64,000 nucleotides of DNA from Diadema setosum (GCA_033980235.1 CM067070.1:3010978-3074977), one strand, 5' to 3'; shown: positions 1 through 12,430, counted from the first letter of the stretch. The notes: generated by a model from the letters alone, not told the origin. Made by a program: numbers and translations.

Positions 1-833
1 CAATACAATTACTTTCTTATTTCGAAATCTAGTTCAAAATTATTCATTTCATTTGGTATACGTTTTGCCAACCGTACCACGTTGACTTTCCTATGTTTAC
101 GTATTGATAATTAGGCAAAATATGCTAATCCGAACCATTATATTATTTGATAATATCGAGACAGAGTTATACAATATGATTAACCATGCATTTGCTATCG
201 ACTCAAAGATTTGTGTGCAAGGCTGGTAGTTTGTATTATAAAATACAGTTATTGAACTGAGAGGTAAACTTCAGAAATTATTGTTTTCACTTCACAAATT
301 GGTATAATACAATAATCATGAGGAATGGGTTGTAATTAAAATATACATGCTCCAATTATTTACAAATCTCACTTTCTCCCCACGGAATTATGTTTGTGTA
401 GAGTTCCTTTATCTAGAATGAGATGTTTAAGTTTTTTTTTCTTCATTTTTGTTTAATATATCGGATATTGATTAAATCATGTAAATAAGGGGGATTTGTG
501 CGTATAGATACAGAGCATCTCTTTAGATGAAAAAAAAAAAATCCAGTTGTCCCAGGGAATGTGATCGCAAAATATGATATTTCTCAAAGTTTGTAATATC
601 TAGGATAAACGATCACCCTTTTGTTCACCTTTAGCAAGTCTGCTTTTACTCCAGACTCGTTCTCTCTTCCGCCAGGAGCGGAAGCCCGTAACACCATATC
701 AGCCTCGAAACACTTTTTACTCGTGTTCGTATTAAAATGAGGGATATATGATTAATGAAAAACCGACTGATTTGCCCCGTGACCCGAAAGAAAAGAGTCA
801 AGAGCTTGGTAAAAAGTTTGTGTGAGTGTTTTT

Positions 834-1006
834 CAGGGGCGGATCCAGGAATTCTGTAAAGGGGGGGGGGGGGGGGCGTGACTGATATTTCTGGTGCCAC
901 TTCCGGGATTCATTTCATTGTTTTTCTTTTTATTTCTTTTGTTTTTTACGAAAGATAAAGGGGGAGGGGCGTGCGCCGGTTGCGCCCCCCTCTGGATCCG
1001 CCACTG
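834..1006. mobile_element. Short hAT-like foldback element
   Basis: The ends are near-inverted copies of CAGTGGCGGATCCAG (left CAGGGGCGGATCCAG, right ending CTGGATCCGCCACTG), a terminal sequence I associate with hAT-type non-autonomous elements. It contains a G tract at about 862-877. A related copy is at 61943-62113. Flanking duplications are not clean. Confidence 0.65.
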
Positions 1007-1143
1007 TTTTTGGTACAAACATGTGCACACAATAACATGTAGACCTACAATATTTTGACAGTGAATGTAATAAAAGTCAGTAAAATGAAGGTTTTCAATG
1101 AATAAAAAGTGTACAAAGAAGCAACAACAATATTTTTTCCTAG

Positions 1144-1452
1144 TGAAACCAACTTTGACGTTGATGTTGAATTCTACTCTCATCGCCGGAGAAACCTACG
1201 AGGCAGTGTGTAGGGCCGAGGGAGGCCGACCTGCAGAAGTGTTTGAATGGTATCTGAATGATGTTCAACAGACAGTTGACCCGCCAACAAGTGCTCCTAA
1301 TGCTGGTAATGCAGATGTGATTGACACAACGAGTACGTTTGCCTTCACTCCAACAAACGACAGTTTCTGTCAGTCTCTACGATGTGTGACCACTGGACAT
1401 CCGAGGGCCAGTCTCAACCAAGAACAGAACATTTCTTGTCTAGACGTCCATT
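1144..1452 (+). CDS. Gene A exon: Ig domain 2 (C2-like)
   Basis: A 309-base exon between a TTTTTTCCTAG acceptor and a GTAAGT donor at 1453, phase 1 on both sides, as is usual for single-exon Ig domains. The translation contains AVCRAEGG (first Cys), the core Trp in VFEWYLND, and LRCVTTGH (second Cys). An extra Cys pair may form between FCQSL and ISCLDVHC. N-glycosylation sequons occur at NST, NDS and NIS. The exon is strongly similar to the gene B exon at 42818, with differences concentrated in one loop after QQTVD, where A is two residues shorter. Reading starts inside the exon because the preceding exon lies outside the window. An Ig fold is very likely; the exact Ig set is less sure. Confidence 0.92.
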
Positions 1453-2416
1453 GTAAGTAAAGAACAAATAATAACAATGATAAATAAACTGCAACTAAAT
1501 TTAATTGAAAGAACGAATTTTCATAGTGAAACGCTTTTTTTTTGGAGGTTTCAGTGTTCGCTCTACAATAATGCTCCTTTAAACTATACTCACATAATGT
1601 TCACTTTGGGAAAAACGCCATACCATTCTTTCCTTTCAATATGTCGATATAGTGTAATCATGATAAACACCAGCAGGAAGAACGTCAGTTTTGAGCACAT
1701 ACCTTTTAATTAGATATGATGTTAACTGAAAGGTAAGTCAAAGTTGAATGATTTGCGTAATGTTTGATAGATTAAGTATCTGAGCAACATGACCCCTTAG
1801 GTCACTATTTTTTGTATCTTGTAGAGAAATATATTTTGATAAAAAAAAATTAAGCTATATATGTAGGTTGCAAATAGTATTGTAAAATGTTCCAAAATGT
1901 GAAATAGTCTGTGAGTTATTTTGTTGGTATTCAAAAGACAGTAATGTTTTTGATAACTTTAAGTGGGTATGGTTGCTAATGGGAACATTTTCTTTTAATC
2001 TTCAACGATGGCGTGACCTTTACGAGTAACCATACTAATGGAATGATTTTTACAAGCTGGCTATTTATTCTCAGAGGAGAGTCTGACATGTATAGTCAGC
2101 CATGTTGAACAATGTCTTGAGCAGATACTGTCTTGGCGTAAAGGGTAAAAAATGAGTTACCAATGAAATTTTAATAGATTTCAATGTAATGCTGTTTTAA
2201 TGGTGCTTAGTACATGTATATCTCTCCGGTATACATTGAGGTGATTACAGTCTCGTTAATTTTTGCACAGTGAAAGCCAACATTTCTTTCCCATGCAGAA
2301 TATGCCAACCCTTCAAAGAAAAGGCAGTGTTGTCTTTCACTATCAAACTTCAATTGCACGATCGAATAAAAATCTATTAAAGTATTTTAGTAGAGTAAAT
2401 TCTCGTTGTCTTGCAG
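1453..2416 (+). other. Intron between Ig2 and Ig3 of gene A
   Basis: A 964-base intron with GTAAGT donor and TCTTGCAG acceptor. From about 1850 it matches the equivalent gene B intron (about 43400-43900) and a third, orphan copy at about 40983-41525. Shared landmarks are a block around 1930-2110 and another around 2160-2260. No further gene is visible in it. Confidence 0.8.
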
Positions 2417-2707
2417 ACCCACCCCAACAGAATCCTGAAATCATTAAAGTTGATTTTAATGAGGACAAATCTTCAAGAACGCTCACTGTTACATGCTCCA
2501 TCCTGCAGGACAACCAGCCAAACCCGTTTGTCGATACATATTACATTTTTGAAAACATCACTGAAAACCATTCTCCTGTGACGTCAACTTCAAACTTCAC
2601 CAGGAGATTACCTCGGTTCGACACGGAATATCTCTGTGTTGCTGGGAACTATCTTGGAAACACTACAGCTACGAGAATATTGAATGGAACATATTTTGTT
2701 ACAAGCA
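2417..2707 (+). CDS. Gene A exon: Ig domain 3
   Basis: A 291-base exon with TTGCAG acceptor and GTAAGT donor (from 2708), phase 1 to phase 1. It begins (after the split codon) DPPQQNPEII, has TVTCSIL for the first Cys and the typical C-terminal Ig signature EYLCVAGNYLGN for the second Cys. There is no Trp in the exon, so the conserved core Trp of a canonical Ig domain is absent, and the same is true in gene B. Sequons NIT, NHS, NFT, NTT and NGT make it heavily glycosylated in prediction. It is very similar to the gene B exon at 44032. It is the membrane-proximal domain, since the next exon found is the transmembrane one. Confidence 0.92.
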
Positions 2708-3414
2708 GTAAGTACAGTTCATTTATAATGTGCTTTGGTTGGTTGGAAAATGAGGGATACCATTTGATCCCACCTTATTGTACTTTATACCAATGACATC
2801 ATTGTGGGTCACAGAATACACCTAATAATGCCTAAACTATATCAGGCAGCCCAGCAAACACATATATTTTGTTTTTTTAAGGTTCCTCGCGTCTCCTTCT
2901 ATAAAATCAGACGTTTTCAAACCGGACACATGACGTCAAAATTTGGACCTCGCATATGCCGCAATGCACATTTAAAAAAAAAAGAAATAAAAAACGTTAT
3001 GCGTCAATGGACGTAAAAAAAAAGATAAAACGTAAACCGAAAACCCAACGTATATATTCAATGTAAACATAAATTAGATAATATCTTAATCGCTATCAAT
3101 TTGATATAAAACCCAGTAAAATAAGATATTAATATTCTAAGAATTACAGGACTCCTCAGTTGCCTTAACTGAACTATAGCATCTACATTATTACACACTT
3201 TATACATACGCTAAGCAAATAAGTACACAGTGTATCCATAGAAAACTGAAACCTGTTTGAAATATTCAGCCAGTTTGAACTCTATTTCAACCTCTTTGGT
3301 GATGAATTATAAATGCATGTGTGTTCCCGGCAGAAATGGTTAATAGCAAACATAAACATTCCCCCCCCCCCCCAAAGAAAAAAAAAGAAGAAAAAAAAAG
3401 AAGAGAATATATAT

Positions 3415-3663
3415 ATGAAGAGTTTGTTTGCAAAAACCGATAAGTCCATATTTGCCAAATGGAGATATTTGCGATTAAAGGTCAAGAAAATTAAAGAGTA
3501 CAATAAGAAAATGTTTGCTTCTTTTGACCATAACTTCAAAAATGTACCTTTATATGTAGTGAGCAGTATATCATTTAAAAGTCTTTTTTTGTACTGTATG
3601 ACAGAGTCCATACTTCAAAATCTTCAAAAATGGACTTATCGGTTTTTGCGAACAAACTCTTCA

Positions 3664-3664
<1 letters not shown>
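3415..3664. mobile_element. 250-base MITE with ATGAAGAGTTTG ends
   Basis: Terminal inverted repeats of about 34 bases start ATGAAGAGTTTGTTTGCAAA and end with the complement. The element is flanked by TA-rich sequence, and a (TA)n tract follows. The second copy, in inverse orientation, is at 40690-40937. TA target preference suggests a Tc1/mariner-type origin. Confidence 0.75.

Positions 3665-3666
<2 letters not shown>

Positions 3667-3714
<48 letters not shown>
3667..3714. repeat. (TA)n microsatellite
   Basis: About 24 TA units directly next to the right end of the MITE at 3415-3664. Confidence 0.9.
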
Positions 3715-3717
<3 letters not shown>

Positions 3718-3813
3718 TGTGTGTATATATTGTTGAAAGATAGGAATGCAATACATTGTTCATTTGAATACATAACAGAGAACCGTTTCAGCCAAAGAGA
3801 TTGCGCAGCACAG

Positions 3814-4194
3814 TGGGTGCACGTCACGAGACCGACACCCACGAGTCATACAGCCCACGAGTCATACAGCTCACAAGTCATACAGTCCATGAGGTATACA
3901 GGTCATAAGTCATACAGCCCATTAGTTCGACTCTAAGCTATAACAAGGCCCACGAGACCGACACATTAAGCCCCGTGTTGTACAAGTATCTTTCGAACTC
4001 GTGGGCTGTTTTTACCTAGAGTCGAACTCATGGGCTTTATTAATTTGCCTAGTGTCGAACTCATGGGCTTTATTTGCCTAGTGTCGAACTCATGGGCTGT
4101 ATATGACTCGTGAGCTGTATGTCTCATGGAACTGTTTTCAATGTCGAACTCGTGGGTCGTATGACTCGTGGGTGTCGGTCTAGTGGGATGACCC
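3814..4194. mobile_element. hAT-like foldback element built of CACGAGTCATACAG units
   Basis: The element lies between perfect 8-base direct repeats CAGCACAG (3806-3813 and 4195-4202). The left half is made of repeated CACGAGTCATACAGC-like units and the right half of their complement (GTATGACTCGTGGGTGTCGG near the right end). An 8-base duplication fits hAT-type insertion. Related copies are at 12635-13060 and 38112-38399. No coding capacity. Confidence 0.8.
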
Positions 4195-4270
4195 CAGCAC
4201 AGAGCGCTTGAACGTGAATTTTCGTCCCCGCCGAACGAGTTCGAGCAGGGGACTATGAAACGGGCTCCGT

Positions 4271-4286
4271 ATGTGTGTGTGTGTCC

Positions 4287-4319
<33 letters not shown>

Positions 4320-4349
4320 TATGTGTGTGCGTCCGTGTGTGATCAAAAT
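4271..4349. repeat. (GT)n microsatellite
   Basis: An imperfect GT run with TGTGTC and TATG interruptions, just after the foldback element. Confidence 0.9.
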
Positions 4350-4633
4350 GTTCAATTTGCTACTTCTCTGTCATTTATGAGCCAAATTTGATTCTGTTTG
4401 CTTTATATGATAGCACTACATGGGGGCTTTGAAACTTCTACACAGAATTTTAGTTGTGACCTTTGACTTCTTTGACCTTTGACCTTGATTTTTTACCTTA
4501 TTGTATATTGGCTACAAAATGCTACTCCTTCGCCATTTCTAACCCGTTTTTCTCCTATTTGTCTGCACAGATTATACAATTTATTACATAATTTCACTTA
4601 CCTTGTAAGAAGCATTCTTTTTATTACAGGATA

Positions 4634-5711
4634 TACAGTCAGACCGCCGCACCCGATAATTCGCTCGTATTCATTCAACTTGTATGCAAGCCCGCTCGAG
4701 GCTTGCATACGTAATGAGCTGCGTAAGGGGATTTGTCATTGGGATTTCGGCAACAAAAGTACACCTTAAATTCACAAATTTGATATCAAATTGAAGGAAA
4801 ATATGTAAGCTATCGCCACATGTTACTCAAATTATTGTAAATGACAAATATCACAGCGTAATTTGAGCTTGAAAAATGATGAAAAAAGTAATTCGTGTAG
4901 TACACGTTGAAGACGGCAAAAGAATACCAAATTCACCTTGCGTCTCAATGAAAATGCAGTATTTGGTAGTCCATCTCTTAATCTTTGCATCTGTGTAAAC
5001 ATCTTGACAATTCAGTTGCTTAATCCGGTCAGGAACCAGTTACCATACATCGATGTCAGTGCTGATCTCAAGAGTAAGCTCTCTCATTGGACAGGGCTTG
5101 CATTCAGCGCTTGCATTACGTCATTTTGCTACGGTTTCATGCCACGTGCATGCATAGCGCATGCTTGCATACAGGCACGCGCGTAGTTCAAGCGCTGAAT
5201 GCAAGCACTGTCCAATGAGAGAGCTCTTTCGCGCCACTGTACACTTTGTGTGGAGCATACTTCCGGCTTAAAAGTGAATTTTACAGACATTTCAAAACGG
5301 AAAAACTAATATAGATCACGCTTGCGTCTCCTTGACTCCAATATATGATGAGCATCTACGTTTTCTCTCTACGAACAAGCCAAAATCAGAAAAAACAGTT
5401 TTTTCTTCCGTGAAAAGCAGGTAAAATTTACACATAAACTGATTATATCGTCATGATAAGAACCGATATTATACGCAAATTGGGTATCAAAATAAAGATC
5501 AAAGTCTGGGGAACAATTTATCGGGACTTGTAGCCATGATAAATGTATGTACAAGTCACTACACTGTGAAAACCATAGCCCTGTCAAACTCTTGCAAAAT
5601 CTCGCACGTAAGTCCTACTAGGCAACTTTCGAACGCAAAGATCGTCAACGAGACTGCTGAATAAATCTTGCCGGATCGGCTCATTAGCATACGTGTTGCG
5701 GTCTGACTGTA
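4634..5711. mobile_element. 1.1 kb non-autonomous element with ACAGTCAGACCGC ends
   Basis: The left end reads TACAGTCAGACCGCCGCA and the right end TGTTGCGGTCTGACTGTA, inverted and flanked by TA. Inside, 5078-5114 and 5189-5225 form a near-perfect 37-base inverted pair around a loop rich in GCATGC. No open reading frame of transposase size is seen. Confidence 0.7.
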
Positions 5712-6289
5712 TAGCTCCAGTGGAGACGTGTACCTTTCCACTTTATCATAACTAAATATCAACTGCTTGTTATGACACTCTACGGTAATCTCAAAATACT
5801 ATACTTAAATAATAATCTTTAGCTGCAACAAACTCATTGATGCTCGTCCAAAGATTTAAACCTCCGGCGGGGACAAATATCACGCACCGCGTAATTTCTA
5901 CTTTTCCTTGTTTTACGATGTCATTACAACTCCACACATCTCGCAAAATGCTCGAGCAATCCACACTAAGCAACATGAGGTCCCATGAATATCTTACGTA
6001 TAATGCACAGTACACATTGTGTATGCTTGGGAGTTTTACGGAAGCAAATGGTTGGTCTAATTTTCGTGATTGATTCACTTTTTATGACAATTACTACAGT
6101 AGCCTGTGTTATCTTTATAGTGACACAAAACGTTTATGAACCATGTCTTTAAACATTTTCATTTTCAAGTAGTATTAGAATCTAGATGTTATCATTTTTA
6201 TGTAAAACGTTAAATACATTTTGGATTAAAATCGTAAATTTGTTCTGATTACGTGAAGGGCTTATGGACACTAACCATTCGCAATAGGC

Positions 6290-6720
6290 GAGCAACTTGT
6301 CAGGGCGTATAGTTTTGAAGGGACGGTCGGAAAAGTAAACTAATTTCACGGATATTTTTTCTTCGCGTCGCGAGATCAGAAGATTTATGCTGTGCCCTCC
6401 ATCGGGCTGTTGCGAACAAGAAATAATCTGGTGTGCACCGGTAAAAAGAAGAAGAAGAAGAAAAAAAAAACTGATGAAAGGGAATATCCCTATAGGGCCC
6501 GGAGGTCTGACTGCATGAGCTCTTATGCCGCAGCACACAGTTCAGCCTCTGGGGTGCAATGTGGAACTTGGAGGTTGAAAGGTTAGTAACCATGGTGATG
6601 TACTCTTAATAGCCAAAGTATCGTTTCCCTTTCTGGTAGTCTGTGAAAGTAGGCACAATTATCACGGAAATTGAGTCCAAGAAGCTGAATGAGTGCAACG
6701 TCTTTAACAACAAATTCAAC
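6290..6720. other. Intron block shared with gene B (47630-48080)
   Basis: Both blocks start with CTTGTCAGGGCG or CCTGTCAGGGCG, continue through GAAGGGACGGTCG and later GGTAACCATGGTGATG-like sequence, in the same order and relative position within the homologous intron. It is either part of the ancestral duplication or a repeat present before it. It has no coding signal. Confidence 0.6.
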
Positions 6721-9544
6721 ATATCCTTTATTCAAAAATGCTTTTACACTTCTTTTTTTTTTGCCATGTGCTCGGATTTACAAGCAAAAGGGTGGGACAA
6801 CTGTTATAACTATGTAAACTGTATTATAAATATGGAACAATTTTACAGAGATTGTCAAATCACGACGATGATAACATAACAACAACAGTTAGTGATACCT
6901 ACTACTAAGACATATAATACTGATATCGAGTGTAATGATTGTAATAATCTAACATGCGCATAATAGATTTGTTACAGTTTGGACTCTGACATGTATTTCC
7001 CACGGATAACTTCCTATTTATGGATGTGACGTTGTTTTTGGCGCACAATGGAAGGATCATTATTTTTTAACGAATATTTTTATTTACATCTTTCTGAATT
7101 CAGCATCAATGTGAGTTAACGTGGAACAGCCAACGTTATGTAATCAGATTAACAATGATGGATTTTCGTTCGGGAAAGTAGTCAGTTCAATGAAATTTCA
7201 GTTTTTCATTTTCCAGTCGTACGGTTGAACACCCTCGTTCACCAAAGGTTTATTTTTAGAGGAATCAAATGCAAGTATGATTATACAGTAAAGTACAAAA
7301 CTATAACCGTCCCTGCCATAGCTTATTTCTTTTTGTTTTCATCTATAAACCCCTATGCACTGACTCTGCAGTGTTTTCATGATTTTTTTTTTGTCATTTT
7401 TTCGCATAAATGTTGACATGACCAAAGTGTGAAATCGTATCTTTAAAGATTTCCACCCGTAACATTCCCTCCTTGCTGCAACTTATAAAAAAAGGCCGCC
7501 ATCACTATCTTAAAACAACAACAACAACAACAACAACAAAAGAATATGGAAAAAATCCCAAATAAGCAAGTTGCTTTCTAGAGAAATCCAATATTTGAAC
7601 CGCAATCTCAAAACCGCCACCAGAAGAATGCAATCGGACAGATAAAAGTTGATACCGTTGTAAAAAAAACACACCAAGAAATATAATAAATTCTCCACGA
7701 AATATATGACAGTGATTTCTATACGAATCTAATACAAACCAGCAGGACCAATATAGGGCTCTCTATCGCTCCTACTGATTTTTTATTATCATGCAAGGAT
7801 TCCAGTGACAACCCCCCCCCAAAAAAAAAAAAAACACCACTATATAACGGAAACCGGTAGGGCAATTGGGATACTCCGTAATTGGTATAGGAACTGAAGT
7901 ACATGTAGTCTCTTGAGTTTCTGTTGGTGCTTATGGGAGCTCATAGCCTATCAAATTTACACACATTTCATAGAAAAATATTGGCTCCAAAAGGATACCT
8001 ATACACCAATACCATTAGGAATGTCTCACTGTTCTTTCTTTAGGACTGTTATTGGATTCTCAAGCTTGGGACTGCATGTAAATGGTTAGCTTTTATTGGT
8101 TCCAGTAGGAAACCAATAAAAAACCAGCAACATCCACAGAAACCGATAAGACCAATAGATCACTCTGTTGGCTCCAAGGTTGCATGGTTTCTTTGAAACC
8201 AACAGAAACCAACAAACCGATAAGACCAATAAGACCAATTGGACACCCCGCTGATTTGAAGTCTATGTGTTGCTATTGAATTTGGTGTTTATAGTTAGGA
8301 CTCCGCAACTAAACTGCTATACTTCTGGCTAGAGCTTTTATTGGTTTCAATAGGAAACCGATAATAACCAACAAATTAGTAGAAACCAATAGAAATCAAT
8401 AAGAGCTTCTTTTTTAATTTATGTGAGATTCTATGGAATTTTCGACCTGGGAGGCATATGGGTTGCCTTCATGTGCAATGTAGGCCTGGGTGGACGATGG
8501 GTGTGCCACACGGAATACAGATTCAATGTGTGTACACACACTACACAACGATGTACAAGTCAGAATGAAGGTATATCTATTTAAGACATGTTGATTTTCT
8601 TTTTCTTTTCTCTCTTCGACAAGCTCATCGCATTTAAAGCTATAGGATCACGTGACCCTTGCACACATACCCCCCAAGACACGGTTTTCATAGATGAATC
8701 TCTTTTAACGCGATGCTATTAAAATCAGATGAATTTTATTGTGGATTTCAAAAAAAAAAATGATAAAAAGACTAACCAATCTGCATGACTATGCGCGATG
8801 TCTTTATTTATAGCTAAGATATATAATTCTTAAGTGTACATGGGCCTATAGAACCAGTAAGTTACTTTTCGCACTTTAATATAGGAAAGAGCGTGCTGTC
8901 CTCGAGCTCGGGATACTCGATTTGTCGATTTCCTCCTGCCTGCACTCTGTAAAACTTCATTCCACGTTCACATTCTGCCGTCTGGGATACTGTTTCAATT
9001 TTTCGCTCTTAATCAGCCATAGAAGTATGGGTAGGTCTTTAGGTCTTGACCACAGATTTTTTTTCCCTTTTTCCTGAGGCTAGAGGCTTTTTTTTCTCCT
9101 TTTTCCTGAGGCTAGAATAATGAAGATTTCGTTACTCCTAGTCTAGTTTTCAGACCCCCTGTGCCAACTGTAGAATAGTAAAATAGTGGTAATGGCTATG
9201 TTTTAGAGGCCCCTTTCACTTCATAAACACCTTTTACACCCTATTTACTTGCAATTTGTTATAAGAAGTTTTTGATAAATGATTATACGTATTAAACTGC
9301 GTTGTTGTCATTAAAATATGAATATAATGCGTGCGAAATTTCAAATGATTACCTGATATTCCCTAATGTGGTCGCTATTGAGTTTTATATCCTGATTTTT
9401 TTCTTCCATACATACATTGCACAGAGCACAGCTTTGAATAGAGAGTTTAAGTACCTGAATACACCTTGAGCTTCAGTGTTCAAAGCGTTTTTTCTCAGTA
9501 ACCACCTTTCCATAGTGTGTCTGTCCTATTACTTGGATATCTTA

Positions 9545-10040
9545 TTTTTATTTTATTTTATTAATTTATTCTCCACTCATGGGATGGATTGCCCTGGTCA
9601 GCTAAAAGCTGGTTTTCACAGGGGTCCAACCAAAATACAAAACATGCCATCAGTACAAACAACAAATCAATCAATAATATACAACTAAAATCACATAAAA
9701 AAGCCAGAATAGCATAAGCTATACAATTTAACTAAGGAAAAAAAAAAACCTATATAGTAAGAAATTAGAAACCATATAATATAAGCAACATCAAAAATCG
9801 GGGAATGGGGGTGGGGGTTGGTGAGAAAAATCGTTCTTGTACAATCTCAAATAATCTACTAATTTCGTTGACTCATTATCTTGCAAAAATAGGTATGTCG
9901 GGGCTGTGATTTACGTAGCGTTTGAATGCTTCAATTGATACAATTGTTGAAGAGGGATAATTAAGCTCATTTCAAAGTTTGGCCCCTCGATAAGATAGGA
10001 TATGATAGGTTACAAAGTGCATTTGTTTTGAATTATACAG
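9545..10040 (-). mobile_element. LINE 3' end fragment (- strand)
   Basis: Read on the minus strand, the segment near 9920-9990 translates as YRGAKL..NELN..S..SIEAFKRYV, the common C-terminal signature of CR1/L2/Jockey-type reverse transcriptase proteins. It is followed by a noncoding tail ending in the TTTATTTTATTAATTTATT region near 9550. The rest of the element is missing. Confidence 0.55.
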
Positions 10041-10415
10041 AATTATCGAGTTTGCTAGATCATCGAGTGATCAGAGTCTGCCCTTAACTAAAAGTCAATG
10101 TCTCGCGACCTTTTGTTGGTTTTGTAATGCAGGGTCACAAATGGACCTCTGCTGATCATCTTTCCTGAGTGAATGCATGACAACTAACTCTACATCTATT
10201 GGATTATTAATGTTAATGAAATATAATCTCAGCAGAACATTTTCCTTTCTATATTAGATAAGTGTGGTGTATCTTGATATCAGCATGAATTTCATGCTAT
10301 AGCGGAGAACTCTTTGAACCAGTGGAAACCTATTGTAGATGATTCTGTCATCGTAACACTAGAAAAGGATTTTTCTTCTTGGTAATCTTCGTCTTCTCGC
10401 AAATGGTTTCTTCTT

Positions 10416-10855
10416 ATGTGTTCCTATGTATCATGCAAGGGATTAAAAGCATATCAAACACAGAAGTTTGATTTCGGCATGGTAGTTCCTGAACCCACAT
10501 TAGTTAAGGTTGTCAAACAGTTTCCTTTATTTCCTGCATATATTTTGATGAGACATAAAACTGGTGTGCTAGGAAGGTTTACAAACAAAGGACAAGTTTT
10601 TGTTTTACATCATCTCAACAATACACATCAAGGTTATAGCTGTCTTGATGTGCAGAAATGACCCCAGTTACATATACACACAGATATGCCACCACTGTTC
10701 TTTATTTAATACATGACATATTTCTCAGCAATTACTACTGTACTAACGTCTTTCTTACTTTGGCAAGTCAGTATATTCAAAACCTTATAACCTCATACCA
10801 TGATATATTGGCTTTTGGTGCTGGTTTCACTTGGGCATCCAGCTTGCTGTATTAA
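10416..10855 (+). other. Unidentified open stretch in gene A intron
   Basis: Two adjoining frames (81 and 65 codons) are open here. The first contains PEPTLVKVVKQF and ends NNTHQGYSCLDVQK, and the second is hydrophobic. No family was recognised. The 5' part (10380-10520) matches gene B intron at 56170-56335, where the frame is closed, so coding function is unlikely. It may be part of an old insertion. Confidence 0.25.
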
Positions 10856-11750
10856 GGGTAAATGTGATAAATGTGGTAAATGCGATATGTAGTTCCATCC
10901 CATATTCAAGGAAACATTGACAAATGGATTAAATCAGATGAACACATTGCAGTCATAATGTTTCATTAAGATTAGACTTGGAAGAAACAACTTATGTAAA
11001 ATGTTAAGTTTCAGTGTGTGTGTTATTTATATGTCAAGCGTTTAATCAATATGCAAATAAGCTGAAGTGGCGATCTCATAAAATATAATACAACCGTCAC
11101 ATTCATTATTCCATGATTACATCATAAAGATCATTGGTGATTTTTGTCATGATGAAGTGACAATAATTCATACTTGTTACCCGTATCTTAACCAAAATTT
11201 ATCAGCATCAAATGCATATTCAATTGAAGTATCAGTAAAAGACACACTTCAAGAGGAAATTAATAAATCTTTATCATGCCCATTGAAAAAACAACAATAA
11301 GAAAAGCACTCACGTTTGTATAAATCATATACACAAGAGGGGAATGGAGATGAAGATTTCTTTTTAACTGTAACTTGCAGCACCTTGGCAAAGAATACTG
11401 TTGTATACCACCGAGCCACAGACTTTTCTCCCCATATCCAACATTTCCGTGTACTTCAGTGTTTTGCAAATTTGTACTTTCGTTTATTGTATACATTATA
11501 ATCGAAAAAAAAATGATGAAAAATTAATTTCGATTTTGGATCTACATCGTGTAGTGGAATTTCATCACCAGATCGAGTCCATGCTTATGACTATCACGTC
11601 TGCACACATGATTTTTTTTTTCTGTTCTTCAGTAGTGGTCATGATGATTTATCGGCAGAGTTTATTCCTTAGCAGTTTTATGTTGCATCATCTTCTTTCA
11701 CTAATTGCCGTCCTTATTTTGTTTCGTTTATTTAAGCTCTTAAAGAAGGT

Positions 11751-12316
11751 TTAAAGGGAACGCAAATCCAAAGAGCAATGTGGATTGAGTAAAAGCATTA
11801 ACATTAGTAGAACACATCAGTGAAAGTTTGAGGAAAAGCGGACAATCGATGCAAAAGTTATGAATTTTTTAAGTTTTGGTGTTGGAACCGCTGGATGAGG
11901 AGACTACTAGAGGTTATGACGTATGAGTGGACAACAATATAAAAAAAATATAAACGGAATTCCACAAAAATTCACTTTTCTAGCAACATGAAAGAGTACT
12001 TGACTAACCGCTTTCAGAAAGCAGGGGGAATAAGTGCTACCCCCAACATATGTCAGTATCAAGTTGATAGAATGAGTAATTTTCACGAAAAATGAATTTT
12101 TATTGAATTCCCTTTATATTTTCTTTATATTGTAGTCCACTCATACGTCATAACCTCTAGTAGTCTCCCTACCCAGCAGTTCCAACCCCAAAACTTTAAA
12201 AATTCACAACTTTTGCATCGATTGCCCAATTTTCCTCAAACCTTCACTGATGTGTTCTACTAATGTTACTGCTTTCACTCAATCCACATTGCTCTTTGGG
12301 TTTTCGTTCCCTTTAA
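11751..12316. mobile_element. 566-base TTAA-flanked foldback element, copy 1
   Basis: The element runs from TTAAAGGGAA to TTCCCTTTAA with about 200-base inverted arms, each containing CAATGTGGATTGAGT and AGACTACTAGAGG-like sequence. TTAA at both ends fits piggyBac-type target use. The copy at 28260-28826 is closely similar. No coding capacity. Confidence 0.8.
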
Positions 12317-12430
12317 CAGTTGACGCTTGTTCTGAGTTGTCGTGTAGATTTCAGACTGATAGACATTATCGAATATGATTTGTTCCCTCGCCACCTGACC
12401 CTTCCCTCACCCGTTCTATCTTACCTACAG

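Larger units (their letters stand above)
2708..12430 (+). other. Large intron of gene A between Ig3 and transmembrane exons
   Basis: This 9.7 kb stretch holds no exon I can support. It carries foldback elements (3415-3664, 3814-4194, 4634-5711, 11751-12316), a LINE tail (9545-10040) and simple repeats. Blocks at about 6290-6720, 10380-10520 and 11300-11480 match blocks in the same intron of gene B (about 47630-48080, 56170-56335 and 56365-56470). Between 7730 and 8410 a CCAATA/TTGG-rich motif recurs irregularly. The stretches 2800-3400, 6720-7700 and 8420-9540 show nothing further. Confidence 0.7.

Noticed and set aside
3313..3666. 117-codon frame with Lys-rich run
   Set aside because: It reads through a poly-C/poly-A tract into the ATGAAGAGTTTG MITE; not a gene.
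3966..4355. Minus-strand 129-codon frame with THTHT repeats
   Set aside because: It is a translation of the foldback element 3814-4194 and the GT microsatellite.
10416..10661. 81-codon frame ending in SCLDVQK, resembling the end of the Ig2 exon (ISCLDVHC)
   Set aside because: The rest of the frame has no Ig features, the match is seven residues, and the related gene B sequence at 56170-56335 has stops in the same place.
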